Positions 14,753-22,981 of a DNA stretch of 31,100 nt are shown here, in pieces; positions within the stretch are counted from its first letter, which is position 1; every line of letters starts with the position of its first letter. Origin of the DNA: Holosporales bacterium (GTDB lineage: Bacteria > Pseudomonadota > Alphaproteobacteria > RUG11792); contig JAIRYU010000034.1 of assembly GCA_031267545.1 (NCBI GenBank), positions 1 to 31,100 of the forward strand, read 5' to 3'. The notes below the pieces were generated by a model that was given only the letters and a program-made list of their open reading frames with translations, was not told the origin of the DNA and ran no database searches. A program made the position numbers and the translations under genes.

Positions 14753-16015
14753 TTATAGCGCATTAGTTATGCTCCCGACTTCGTCTCGATGTTCTTCCTT
14801 GCATACGCCGCAACCCGAAGGCTCTGACGCGGCGTTTGCAAAAGTATCGGGAGGCATAGGTAACGGACCGTAGCCTAGCTCCTCCCTCTTTTCGTTAGTC
14901 GTTAAGAATTCTGCATTGTTGATCTTCTTCCATTCGGACTCGCGTCGCTTAGAGAGAGCTGGAATTGAGTCGAGGTCGTACCACAAACGATACTCTGTTT
15001 TAAATACGCCGCGGAGCCAATTGGAAAATTCACCGGCTATTATGTTAAGAAGCGGAATGATGGTCTCTTCCCAAAAATTGTATCTTGCTTCCTTGTAATT
15101 TGCGAAGGTTGCGGATGACATGCACCCAATCAAGATGCTGGGAATTCCAAATGCAAGCGCAATTTCCTTCGCCGCCAGCTCCTTGCCTGATATGAAATCG
15201 AGATCCTTTGGAGATAACCCCATTTCACGCCATTCGAAATTACCCTCCAACAGTAATATCTTCCCGGCGTTACGCCCCCCTTCATACAATGTTCTGAGAT
15301 TTTCCTTCAGTTCGTTTCGCTTTTGTGGATCGATTGATGATTTATACATCAGCGCTCCGGACGGACGTCCCCCATTCTGAAGAAACGACGTGTTCTGCTG
15401 GGCTATCGCATTATGCTGGTTAATGGAGCCGACCGCGACTTCCACGGGACTCATACCATACCAGTCATCAAGCGGATTAAACAATTTTATGTGCAATAAA
15501 TTGCTGCGCCCGGTTTCTTGATCAACGTCGTAAAGGGTACATTTCCCTCCGACCGAATATTCGTAACCAAGCGGAACCGAACTTGTCCCCGGAATGACGC
15601 GCACCCTATCTGGTCGTAGAAGGTGTAATTCTCGCGGAGTTCCTTTATCATCTCTTACTACGGTAACGTAACTGTTTCCGGAAAGAAGGAGATGCGACAC
15701 AGCCTCCTCCATAAACGTGGTTTTATACTGTTTGGAGTTCGGTTTATTTATGAGATCCAGTATGTCGTGATTGTACAAAACTTCGTACACCTCATTGTCG
15801 TCTCCGGTTCTCTGCAGAACCCAATCGACCGACGCGATGGCGCGGGAAATAAGCTGAACGCACCTATATACTATGACGTTCTTTTTGTACCCGATTTCAG
15901 AGAGATCATCGTAGTTTGTAGATGAATTCACTCCGGCGGTTCTATACGAAACAAGGGTAGATCTTGAATTACCGACCTTCCCATATACGTAATTTTTAAA
16001 TAATTTTGAAAACAT
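14753..16015 (-). CDS. HK97-family phage portal protein, isolated
   Basis: Portal proteins form the ring at one capsid vertex through which DNA is packaged. The 420-residue sequence has the HK97/GTA portal pattern. An N-terminal region contains NVIVYRCVQLISRAIASVDW, followed by SHLLLSGNSYVTVVRDDKG and ELHLLRPDRVRVIPG. The conserved block LFNPLDDWYGMSPVEVA comes next, then IALAFGIPSILIG and NYKEARYNFWEETIIPLL. Length matches the family (about 390-430). No terminase, capsid, protease or tail gene is nearby, so this is a lone remnant or one part of a scattered gene-transfer-agent-like set, as known in Rickettsiales. A strong AAAGGA Shine-Dalgarno sequence lies six bases before the ATG and the frame is intact, which argues for continuing selection. 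The C-terminal tail has a Cys-rich GCGVC motif. Confidence 0.92.
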   Translation of the reverse strand: MFSKLFKNYVYGKVGNSRSTLVSYRTAGVNSSTNYDDLSEIGYKKNVIVYRCVQLISRAIASVDWVLQRTGDDNEVYEVLYNHDILDLINKPNSKQYKTTFMEEAVSHLLLSGNSYVTVVRDDKGTPRELHLLRPDRVRVIPGTSSVPLGYEYSVGGKCTLYDVDQETGRSNLLHIKLFNPLDDWYGMSPVEVAVGSINQHNAIAQQNTSFLQNGGRPSGALMYKSSIDPQKRNELKENLRTLYEGGRNAGKILLLEGNFEWREMGLSPKDLDFISGKELAAKEIALAFGIPSILIGCMSSATFANYKEARYNFWEETIIPLLNIIAGEFSNWLRGVFKTEYRLWYDLDSIPALSKRRESEWKKINNAEFLTTNEKREELGYGPLPMPPDTFANAASEPSGCGVCKEEHRDEVGSITNAL

Positions 16016-16142
16016 GATTTTTCCTTTCTATAAAAATAAATGGTTATACATTGGTTTACTGGCCCGAATCTAAAAAAGGCTACCGTAAACTTGGGCTTAT
16101 TGCTAACGCAGTTAACTCTTTCTCAATACTTTCTCGCTACGA

Positions 16143-16148
16143 TATATA
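16143..16148 (+). promoter_or_regulatory. Candidate -10 box for the 16188 gene
   Basis: TATATA at 16143-16148 lies 17 bases after TTCTCA (16120-16125), a 4/6 match to each consensus. It is in the 172-base gap between the divergent portal gene and the 16188 gene. On the minus strand the same gap holds TATAAC near 16045, a possible -10 for the portal gene. Confidence 0.35.
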
Positions 16149-16187
16149 TGAAGCGCACATAGCTACATTGAAGAATACGAGGCAAGT

Positions 16188-17018
16188 ATGAAAATGCTAA
16201 TGTTAATTGCAATGGCTGGAATAATTACGCCATCGGCGTATTGCTGCGAGGACGAAGATAGCGGCCTCCTCATAGCCGGATCAAAGGCTTTACATGGGGC
16301 AGATTATACCGATGAAGAGGATAGCTCCACAGATATCATCCCTGAACCTAGGCATACTACGGACGCCACAGACGCGATAGCCGAGCGCGGCATATTTAGC
16401 ATGATAATCAGCCAATCTAAAAGCAGAGTAAAGAAAGCCGCAGTAAAATGTAATCTCGAAGCAAGGGCTAGCGAACTACTGGAGTGGGTAAGGTGCCCGC
16501 CGCAACTTGTGGGCGTGATGAGAGCCATAATGCTGTATAAGAACCCGAGATACAGGTGCATAGAAGATGAACTCACACATCAAAGCGGGTGGTTTAGGCA
16601 TGGTACAGAGGGCGTGTTTCGCGACGCCGCACATGCGCTCAGGCTGGAGAGCGAATACGAAGGCGGGAAAATGACGGAAGACATCATCGTTAGCAAGGGG
16701 AAAGTCTGGTATCAAAATACGGACGAACTCGAAATAGGACGCATACTAACTCAAGACCAGGCTGAGACTGCGATACGCGGCATAGACGCTGGAGCAGTAA
16801 CGAAGGCGGAGTTACTGGCAATAAATCCTAAAACCTACACACTCGCGCAGAAAAGGATAACGGTGAACCTATACAACATGATAACTCCGGGAGCAATATC
16901 CACAAAAGGAGTCAGCGCGACTGTCAAAAAGTGCGTAAAAAACTGGTACCTCCACACCTGGCACTTTACGCCTGCGTTGGTATTTGTCTTCAACCCAGAC
17001 GTCTATGTCCCGAGGTAA
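16188..17018 (+). CDS. Exported protein of unknown function
   Basis: 276 residues. The N-terminus MKMLMLIAMAGIITPSAYC is a short signal peptide ending in Cys-Cys; the residues before the first Cys (SAY) are not a good lipobox, so lipoprotein status is doubtful. An acidic stretch follows (DEEDSSTDIIPEP), then a mixed, apparently globular domain from about residue 75 with cysteines near 87, 103 and 124 and aromatic-rich ends (CVKNWYLHTWHFTPALVFVF). I do not recognise a family. GAGG five bases before the ATG is a good ribosome site. It is divergent from the portal gene and followed by the rpsP promoter, so it is probably monocistronic. Its placement and export signal match the other orphan exported genes in this window. 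Confidence 0.72.
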   Translation: MKMLMLIAMAGIITPSAYCCEDEDSGLLIAGSKALHGADYTDEEDSSTDIIPEPRHTTDATDAIAERGIFSMIISQSKSRVKKAAVKCNLEARASELLEWVRCPPQLVGVMRAIMLYKNPRYRCIEDELTHQSGWFRHGTEGVFRDAAHALRLESEYEGGKMTEDIIVSKGKVWYQNTDELEIGRILTQDQAETAIRGIDAGAVTKAELLAINPKTYTLAQKRITVNLYNMITPGAISTKGVSATVKKCVKNWYLHTWHFTPALVFVFNPDVYVPR

Positions 17019-17148
17019 CGCCGTATGTTGCAACTTGCGGCTGCCATCGCAACCCGCCCTAAAACTGTGCCACACCAAGATCCGAGCTGTCAAAATATTT
17101 TTACGCCCATAGGTTGATTTTGCTTTTCCGGTAAATGCCGGGTTCGTA

Positions 17149-17154
17149 TATAAT
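17149..17154 (+). promoter_or_regulatory. Candidate -10 box for rpsP-rimM-lpxB
   Basis: TATAAT, a perfect -10 hexamer, about 50 bases before the rpsP ATG. The -35 region is weak (TTTTCC at 17124-17129, 19-base spacer), partly overlapping a small CCGG (17128-17131) / CCGG (17138-17141) inverted repeat. Confidence 0.5.
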
Positions 17155-17203
17155 GCAACAGAGTGTGTTTTAATGTTACATATTTTTCACTGGAAGGGTC
17201 TGC

Positions 17204-17545
17204 ATGGCTTTGAGAATAAGATTAGCAAGAGGCGGAGCGAAAAAACGGCCGTTTTATAGGATGGTGGTGGCCGAGAATACATCCCCGCGCGATGGGAAGT
17301 TTGTGGAACGCGTTGGCTCGTACAATCCATTGATAGAACGCGGGAAGGATGGACGCGTTGTCGCTGATATCGATCGCGTTAAATATTGGCTTTCGGTAGG
17401 AGCGAAGGCGACGGAACGCGTTGAAAAGTTGCTAGCGGGCCTTGGTATAGTTCCGCAACCTCCCATCAGGGTAACTCCCCAAAAATCAGCTCCGAAGAAG
17501 AAGGCCCAAGAGAGAGCAAAGGCAGCTCGTGAAGCGCAGCTATAG
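17204..17545 (+). CDS. rpsP: 30S ribosomal protein S16
   Basis: Component of the 30S subunit needed for assembly of the body domain. The opening MALRIRLARGGAKKRPFYRM followed by VVAENTSPRDGKFVERVG and YNPLIERG is the standard S16 signature, and YWLSVGAKATERVEKLL completes the conserved core (residues 1-85). The remaining 28 residues are a Lys/Ala-rich basic tail, common in alphaproteobacteria. GGAAGGG six bases before the ATG is a strong Shine-Dalgarno sequence. The gene is followed after 24 bases by rimM, the usual order, but trmD and rplS, which often complete this operon, are missing here and lpxB takes their place. Confidence 0.97.
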   Translation: MALRIRLARGGAKKRPFYRMVVAENTSPRDGKFVERVGSYNPLIERGKDGRVVADIDRVKYWLSVGAKATERVEKLLAGLGIVPQPPIRVTPQKSAPKKKAQERAKAAREAQL

Positions 17546-17569
17546 TGTTTTATTCGCTTACATAATTCC

Positions 17570-18076
17570 GTGAAATCTGGAAGCGTTTGCATTGGCGTCA
17601 TCTCTAAACCGGTGGGAGTAAAGGGTGATGTCAAGGTACGAGTTTTCACAGAAACCGCTGAATCTTTTTTGAAGATAAAGGGTATTTTTCTGGAAACTGG
17701 CGCAGAGCTGAAGTTGTTGTGTCCCAAGGTAAGATCGCCCACAACGGTGGTGGCCGGGCTAGGCCTGCGCGGCGACAGGACGGCGGCGGAGTCGTTTCGC
17801 GGCAAACGCCTGTTTGCATACTTGAATGATTTTCCACCGCTTGACGACGGGGAGTACTATCTGGAAAGCCTTGTCGGTATGGCGGCTGTGGATCGTAGCG
17901 GCAACGTCGTTGGACATATATCGGCGTCGTTTGATTTTGGCGCCGGAGCGTTCTTAGATATAACGACTAGTGAATCTGGTAATGTGGCAACTATCCAGTT
18001 TAATAGTACAGCCATCCTGGATATCGACAATGTTGGAGGGATCATTAAGCTGGATGAGCAGTTCATACTCAGGTAA
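17570..18076 (+). CDS. rimM: Ribosome maturation factor RimM
   Basis: Assists late maturation of the 30S head by binding S19. The 168 residues have the N-terminal RimM domain (CIGVISKPVGVKGDVKVRVF ... LFAYLNDFPPLDDGEYY) and the C-terminal PRC-barrel (LESLVGMAAVDRSGNVVGHI then FGAGAFLDI), ending in FILR. The start codon is GTG and no Shine-Dalgarno sequence is evident, so translation may depend on coupling to rpsP just upstream. The last 23 bases overlap the lpxB start in another frame. Length is normal for the family. Confidence 0.93.
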   Translation: MKSGSVCIGVISKPVGVKGDVKVRVFTETAESFLKIKGIFLETGAELKLLCPKVRSPTTVVAGLGLRGDRTAAESFRGKRLFAYLNDFPPLDDGEYYLESLVGMAAVDRSGNVVGHISASFDFGAGAFLDITTSESGNVATIQFNSTAILDIDNVGGIIKLDEQFILR

Positions 18077-19139
18077 CCTATACATCATAGCCGGGGAAGC
18101 GTCTGGCGACAAACTTGGATCGCGCATAATCGACAATCTGGAAGGCGTAGAGATATCGGGCGTTGGAGGCCCCCTGATGGAAGCTCGCGGATTTTGTAGC
18201 CTCTTTAATATCAACGAAATCTCGGTCGGCGGTATATGGGAAGCCGCTCGCAGTATTCTAAAAATTCGAAAGCTAATTCAAAAAACGGTAGACGATATCG
18301 TTCTAAAGAAACCGCGCGTAATATTGACGATCGATTCGCCGGAGTTCTGTTTTAGAGTCGCGTGCCGCGTTAAGTCTATCATGCCGGAGGCTAAGCTGAT
18401 TCATCTGGTGGCGCCAAGCGTTTGGGCATGGCGGCCTAATAGAGCAAAATCTATCGCCAGGATGTATAATCATATCATGACATTGTTCGATTTCGAGCCT
18501 CCGTACTTTACGAAGTATGGACTGCCTGCAACGTTTGTTGGGCACCCTGCTATAGAAGAGTTTCACGAATCACAATGCGACTCAAAGGAATCTGCCCTCC
18601 TGCTAATGCCAGGCAGTCGCGTTCAGGAAGTCAAAAGTCACTTACCGGTATTTTTGGAAGCGGCAAAAAAAATTGAAGCCGACAGAATAGTCGTTCCCAC
18701 AATAGACTCTATAAGGCCATTGGTAGAATCTATGATTAACGACAAACGAATTGAGGTAATATCGGACGAATCCGAAAAAATGGAATTGTATAGAAAGGCA
18801 AGTTTCGCGATAGTAGCAAGCGGAACGGCAACGTTGCATTTGGCGCTTTCATCGTGTCCGATGGCGGTTTGCTACCGCATGTCTCCGGTGTCATATGCAA
18901 TCATTAAGAGACTGGTAAAAGTGGAATATATCTCGCTGGCCAATATCATATTGGGAGAAAAAGTTGTCCCTGAACTTATACAGGGAGCATGTACTCCAAT
19001 GGAGATAGTCAAAGCAATCAGTCATATTGACCGCGTTCAACAAACTTCGTCGTTTCGGAAGATTAGGAGTAGATTGCTATTAAATGGTATGCTGCCGAGC
19101 AAAGCGATTTCTACCACTCTCGGTCAATATCTCGTATAG
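18054..19139 (+). CDS. lpxB: Lipid A disaccharide synthase LpxB
   Basis: Glycosyltransferase that joins UDP-2,3-diacylglucosamine and lipid X to make the lipid A disaccharide at the inner membrane. From ATG 18054 it has 361 residues. Family blocks are LYIIAGEASGDKLGSRII, VGGPLM, LTIDSPEF, VAPSVWAWRPNRAKSIA, FVGHP, LLLMPGSRVQEV, ASGTATLHLAL and VEYISLANIILGEKVVPEL. The frame is open further upstream to 17970, but the conserved protein begins right after this ATG, so the longer version is rejected. The start lies inside rimM (23-base overlap), implying co-transcription and probably translational coupling; a GGAGGG 13 bases upstream is a distant ribosome site. With lpxA at 4090 it shows that lipid A synthesis is retained. 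Confidence 0.95.
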   Translation: MSSSYSGNLYIIAGEASGDKLGSRIIDNLEGVEISGVGGPLMEARGFCSLFNINEISVGGIWEAARSILKIRKLIQKTVDDIVLKKPRVILTIDSPEFCFRVACRVKSIMPEAKLIHLVAPSVWAWRPNRAKSIARMYNHIMTLFDFEPPYFTKYGLPATFVGHPAIEEFHESQCDSKESALLLMPGSRVQEVKSHLPVFLEAAKKIEADRIVVPTIDSIRPLVESMINDKRIEVISDESEKMELYRKASFAIVASGTATLHLALSSCPMAVCYRMSPVSYAIIKRLVKVEYISLANIILGEKVVPELIQGACTPMEIVKAISHIDRVQQTSSFRKIRSRLLLNGMLPSKAISTTLGQYLV

Positions 19140-19168
19140 TAACTTAAGAACAGATAAGCTTATGCCAC

Positions 19169-19960
19169 ATGGATATCGAAATGAGCGGCCTAATTGATTC
19201 GCACGCGCACTTGTTTTACGAGGGAATTTACGACTCTCTAGAGGATAAGATGCGCCTCGCAAAACTCTCTGGAGTTGACTATATTTTGAGCGTTGGAACC
19301 GATTCCAAAACCATAGCCAAAAACATTGAGATATCCAAGAGGTTCGATAACGTGTTCGCATCGGTTGGAATTCATCCGCATCACTTCAAAGACGGATACG
19401 ACACAGCCGAGTTGATCGAACTTTCTAAGGATGAAAAGGTCGTCGCGATTGGCGAAGTAGGGCTTGATTATCATTACGATGACTCCACGTCAAAGTCCGA
19501 CCAGCTTACCCTATTCAGGGACATGCTATCCATTGCAAAGGAGTGTGGGCTGCCATATATAATTCACGCAAGGGAGTGCTTCGATGATATTTTTGACGCC
19601 ATGTCGGAGTACGACCTACCGCCATCCGTATTTCACTGCTATACCGATACCAGGGAAAATGCCGCCAGAATTCTCGATGAAGGACACTACATATCGTTCG
19701 CCGGAGTTGTCACATTCAAAAATTCTGTCGAGCTAAGAGAGATAGCGAGGTACGTGCCGGACGACAGATTTTTGATAGAAACGGATTGCCCGTATTTATC
19801 GCCTGTACCGTACCGCGGACAACAAAACGAGCCAGCATTTGTGAGTTTGGTGGCGGAATGCATCGCGCAGGTTCGAAACGTTGCAGCGGATGATATCGCT
19901 CAGATAACGTCCGATAATTTTTTCAGGCTTTTTCATAAGGCCGCGCGTCACGTTATTTAA
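19169..19960 (+). CDS. tatD: TatD family metal-dependent DNase
   Basis: TIM-barrel metallohydrolase of the TatD/YcfH type, reported to act as a 3'-5' exonuclease and to take part in DNA repair or degradation. The metal ligands are all visible in the 263 residues: DSHAH (His12, His14), GIHPHH, GEVGLDYHYD (Glu96), IIHARE (His133), FHCYTD (His156) and IETDCPYLSP (Asp206). Length matches the family (about 255-265). ATG 19169 is used; an in-frame ATG at 19181 is also possible and no clear ribosome site decides. It follows lpxB by 29 bases in the same direction. Confidence 0.94.
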   Translation: MDIEMSGLIDSHAHLFYEGIYDSLEDKMRLAKLSGVDYILSVGTDSKTIAKNIEISKRFDNVFASVGIHPHHFKDGYDTAELIELSKDEKVVAIGEVGLDYHYDDSTSKSDQLTLFRDMLSIAKECGLPYIIHARECFDDIFDAMSEYDLPPSVFHCYTDTRENAARILDEGHYISFAGVVTFKNSVELREIARYVPDDRFLIETDCPYLSPVPYRGQQNEPAFVSLVAECIAQVRNVAADDIAQITSDNFFRLFHKAARHVI

Positions 19961-19984
19961 CGGCAAAAGCGATTGTGATTGATG

Positions 19985-19990
19985 TATAAT
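19985..19990 (+). promoter_or_regulatory. Candidate -10 box for plsC-rodA
   Basis: TATAAT sits in the 75-base gap between tatD and plsC, 45 bases before the plsC ATG. No -35 box is evident at the right distance. Confidence 0.45.
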
Positions 19991-20035
19991 TGACGCGATC
20001 AACAGACGATAATTAGTCGCATCAACCGCTTCTGT

Positions 20036-20716
20036 ATGCTTCGATCCTTTTTGTTCAGTATTGTTTTCTGGCCGATATTTGTAGCGTACATCGCTCTCAT
20101 GTATCCGCTTGCCGCCATCTCCTCGTCAAGAGTTGTTTTACTGACGGTGTATCGCCCAGTAACGAGATGGCTTTTGTTTTGTCTGAAGAGAATTGCTAAC
20201 GTTGGATATGAAATTAGAAACCTCGAGAATGTCCCGACAGTCCCTTGCATCATTGGATGTAACCACCAATCCACCTGGGAAACATTCATTTTCTCGCTAC
20301 TCTTCGATAATCTATCGATTGTAATCAAGCGCGAACTCTTGAAAAAGCCGATTGCCGGAATGTATTTCAGGAGGATTGGATGCATTCCAATTGACAGATC
20401 GTCCCCTATTTCTGCAATAAAGACACTGGTTAAGCGCGGGGGGGAAGCGTATCGTATCGGAAAGAATATCCTCATTTTCCCCAATGGAACTAGAGGTGAC
20501 GCGGCTAATCAGACAGAGTACAAGAGTGGAATTTACGCGATATACAAAGCAACCGGAGCCCCGGTAGTTCCGGTAAAGGTAAACTCCGGATTATGCTGGC
20601 CGCATAAATCATTCCGCAAGGCGCCGGGGACCATAGCGCTGGACTTTAAGGACACCATAACGCCGGGCCTTGAAAGGGCAGAGTTCTTTGCTGAATTTGA
20701 AGCAAAGATGGGATAA
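20036..20716 (+). CDS. plsC: 1-acyl-sn-glycerol-3-phosphate acyltransferase (PlsC family)
   Basis: Adds the second acyl chain to lysophosphatidic acid to make phosphatidic acid, at the inner membrane. The 226 residues begin with one or two membrane segments (FLFSIVFWPIFVAYIALMY). Motif I is NHQSTWET (His77, Glu82); an acidic Glu in place of Asp is, as I recall it, common in the alphaproteobacterial subgroup. Motif II is MYFRRIGCIPIDR (110-121). Motif III reads FPNGTR (148-153), with Asn150 where most family members have Glu, a change in a substrate-binding motif. APVVPVKVNSG matches motif IV. The start lacks a clear Shine-Dalgarno sequence. rodA follows after 10 bases. Confidence 0.92.
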   Translation: MLRSFLFSIVFWPIFVAYIALMYPLAAISSSRVVLLTVYRPVTRWLLFCLKRIANVGYEIRNLENVPTVPCIIGCNHQSTWETFIFSLLFDNLSIVIKRELLKKPIAGMYFRRIGCIPIDRSSPISAIKTLVKRGGEAYRIGKNILIFPNGTRGDAANQTEYKSGIYAIYKATGAPVVPVKVNSGLCWPHKSFRKAPGTIALDFKDTITPGLERAEFFAEFEAKMG

Positions 20717-20726
20717 TAAATTCGCA

Positions 20727-21824
20727 ATGAAAATACGAATAAGACCATGCCCTTTGTTCCCGCTTACCGTCGTTATTGCAATATCGCTACTTGCGTTATT
20801 GATGCTATACTCTATAGGAGCTGGGAGCTTTTATCCGTGGTGCGTCAACCAGTTCTGTCGGCTTTTATTAGGAATCGCCGCTGTTTTTATAGCCTCGTCT
20901 ACACCTGTTAGTTTTTGGAAAAGGCGCGCCTATTTTGGATACATGATTTGTGTGGTAATGCTGGCGTGCGTGGCTGTAGTCGGGAAAATATCGATGGGAG
21001 CGCAAAGGTGGCTTAGCCTGTACTTCTTTAACCTTCAACCATCCGAACTCATGAGAGTTGCAATGATAATTGCGCTATCAAGATACTTCGCCGATCTTGG
21101 AATAAGCGCCGTTACGAGGAACGTCTCGTTGATATTCCCGACGTCGTTAATGGCAATCCCAGTTTTCATGGTTTTACTTCAACCAGACCTCGGTACGGCA
21201 ACTATTTTATTTTGTACATTTGTCGCAATACTGTTCGCCTGTGGAGTACAAATCTGGAAATTTATAGTTACGCTTGCTGGACTAGCAGGAGCTATGCCGT
21301 TACTATGGAACATGCTCCATCAGTATCAACGCGAGAGAGTTCTCGTATTTTTGAACCCTGAGTTAGATCCAAGCAGATCTGGGTATCATGTAATTCAATC
21401 TCAAATAGCGTTAGGTTCAGGCGGATTATATGGGAAGGGGTTACTCAATGGATCGCAGTGCCAACTCAATTTCTTACCAGAAAAGCAGACTGATTTTGTT
21501 TTTGCCGCGCTTGGAGAGGAACTCGGGTTTGCCGGATGCGCGGCGCTTATCGCGCTGTATGCCATGTTAATGATCTACAATTTAGGAGTAGCCATGAGGG
21601 CGCGAGATAGATTTGGTCAGACTCTTGTATTTGGAATTAACGCAATGCTGTTCCTCTACATCTTCATAAACATCTCGATGGTTTGCGGGCTACTACCTGT
21701 AGTTGGGATACCGCTCCCATTCTTTTCGTACGGAGGAAGCGCCTTGATAGTTTTGTTATTCTGCCAGGGGCTCATATTCGCGGTTGATATTGAGAACAAA
21801 ACTAGATCCGGCATCAAGAGGTAG
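20727..21824 (+). CDS. rodA: Rod-shape peptidoglycan glycosyltransferase RodA
   Basis: SEDS-family glycan polymerase that works with a class B PBP in elongation of the cell wall. From ATG 20727 there are 365 residues with about 10 membrane segments. Signature blocks: SMGAQRWLSLYFFNLQPSEL, QPDLGTATILF, the extracellular loop LDPSRSGYHVIQSQIALGSG then LYGKGLLNGSQCQLNFLPE, the KQTDFVFAALGEELGFAG segment with the catalytic Asp, and LPVVGIPLPFFSYGGSAL. The SQCQLNFLPEKQTDF order is that of RodA rather than FtsW. An upstream in-frame TTG at 20670 would overlap plsC by 47 bases and is rejected, since RodA N-termini begin shortly before the first membrane segment. Retention implies peptidoglycan synthesis, in line with dapB. 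Confidence 0.95.
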   Translation: MKIRIRPCPLFPLTVVIAISLLALLMLYSIGAGSFYPWCVNQFCRLLLGIAAVFIASSTPVSFWKRRAYFGYMICVVMLACVAVVGKISMGAQRWLSLYFFNLQPSELMRVAMIIALSRYFADLGISAVTRNVSLIFPTSLMAIPVFMVLLQPDLGTATILFCTFVAILFACGVQIWKFIVTLAGLAGAMPLLWNMLHQYQRERVLVFLNPELDPSRSGYHVIQSQIALGSGGLYGKGLLNGSQCQLNFLPEKQTDFVFAALGEELGFAGCAALIALYAMLMIYNLGVAMRARDRFGQTLVFGINAMLFLYIFINISMVCGLLPVVGIPLPFFSYGGSALIVLLFCQGLIFAVDIENKTRSGIKR

Positions 21825-21859
21825 TAGCAATCGCTTATTTCTATGAGTTTAAAAAGGAT

Positions 21860-22981
21860 CTATCTGTCGCAGCATCCCATAATGAAGTCCACAGATCCGA
21901 GGATTGCTGTGATATCAGGTATTGTGACTCCCACGAGCAGTTTCCTTAGAAATTGAACATGCGCAAACGATGGAGACTGAAAGCTCATTTTATGTACGTG
22001 GTGTGAATCGTCTCCAACTTCCATACGAATTCCGAACTCTCCGCGCGGCGTTTCCGTTGATGCGCAGACGACTGAATTTCGTGGAAGCCCGCGAATTGTA
22101 AGCCGCTTGGCGCACTCGTCGTTACGATAGTTCCCTGACGGGAGTATTCCGAGGCACCTCTTTATAAGCTCCATGCTTTGTTTAATCTCCAAAAATCTGA
22201 GACGGAACCTAGCATGGCAATCGCCTTCATGTAGTACGATCGGATTGAACCCTAACAACGCATACGCCCCGTACGGCGCGGAAACTCTGACATCTTTTGC
22301 ATTCCCGGACGCCCTTACATTTACTCCCGAGACGCCATTTGCTATAGCTTCTTCAGCCACAATCTTACCTATGCCAACAGTTCGCTTAATAAAGATTCTA
22401 TTATTAATAGCCAATTTTTCTACGGCGTCTAGGTAAAATCCTATACCTTCGATAAAGGCCTTGATCTTCTCAATTACAGATTCTGAGAGATCGCAGAAAA
22501 CGCCGCCTGGCGCGTAGTACGCGAGATGCATCCTTGCGCCAGTTGTCTCCTCAAAAACAGACATTATCTTCTCCCTCTCTTCGACGCCATAAAGTAGTAG
22601 ACTGAGGCATCCGAGATCAAACGTCATAGATCCTATGCTCATGATGTGGCTTGAGATTCTAGTCAGCTCGTCAAAGATCGCGCGAATAAAAATTGCCCGC
22701 TCCGTCGCCTGCGCGCCTAGTAGTTTTTCGATTGCGATGACGTATGCGTGTTCCTGAATTGCAGGAGACAAATAATCCAATCTATCTACATACGGAATCA
22801 CAGATATGAACTTTTTGCCTTCGACTATCTTTTCGATTCCTCTATGTAAGTATCCAGTGATGGGTTCGCATGCAATTACCTCCTCTCCCGACATCGTCAA
22901 CTTCAACCTCAAAACTCCGTGTGTAGACGGGTGATGCGGGCCGAAATTTATGGTGTAGACATTACTCCGCGACGCCGTCAT
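21860..22981 (-). CDS. nuoD: NADH-quinone oxidoreductase subunit D
   Basis: 49-kDa subunit of the complex I peripheral arm; it lines the quinone site next to NuoB. The 373 residues show FGPHHPSTHGVLRL (about 13-26), GYLHRGIEK, YVDRLDYLSP, LTRISSHIM, GARMHLAYYAPGG, TETPRGEFGIRMEVGD and the C-terminal GSVDFIMGCCDR (usual form GS[IV]DxxxGxxDR). It is slightly shorter than the 390-417 residues common in alphaproteobacteria, mainly at the N-terminus. The ATG lies inside the end of rbfA (20-base overlap), so translation is probably coupled. The usual neighbours nuoABC and nuoEFG are absent; nuoK- and nuoL-like genes lie 4-5 kb upstream in the same direction. It converges with rodA with only 35 bases between and no visible terminator. 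Confidence 0.95.
   Translation of the reverse strand: MTASRSNVYTINFGPHHPSTHGVLRLKLTMSGEEVIACEPITGYLHRGIEKIVEGKKFISVIPYVDRLDYLSPAIQEHAYVIAIEKLLGAQATERAIFIRAIFDELTRISSHIMSIGSMTFDLGCLSLLLYGVEEREKIMSVFEETTGARMHLAYYAPGGVFCDLSESVIEKIKAFIEGIGFYLDAVEKLAINNRIFIKRTVGIGKIVAEEAIANGVSGVNVRASGNAKDVRVSAPYGAYALLGFNPIVLHEGDCHARFRLRFLEIKQSMELIKRCLGILPSGNYRNDECAKRLTIRGLPRNSVVCASTETPRGEFGIRMEVGDDSHHVHKMSFQSPSFAHVQFLRKLLVGVTIPDITAILGSVDFIMGCCDR

Noticed and set aside
17970..18053. Upstream extension of lpxB
   Set aside because: The extra 28 residues lie wholly inside rimM and match nothing in LpxB; the conserved protein begins after ATG 18054.
20670..20726. TTG start for rodA
   Set aside because: Would overlap plsC by 47 bases and add a hydrophilic stretch not found in RodA; ATG 20727 fits the family start.
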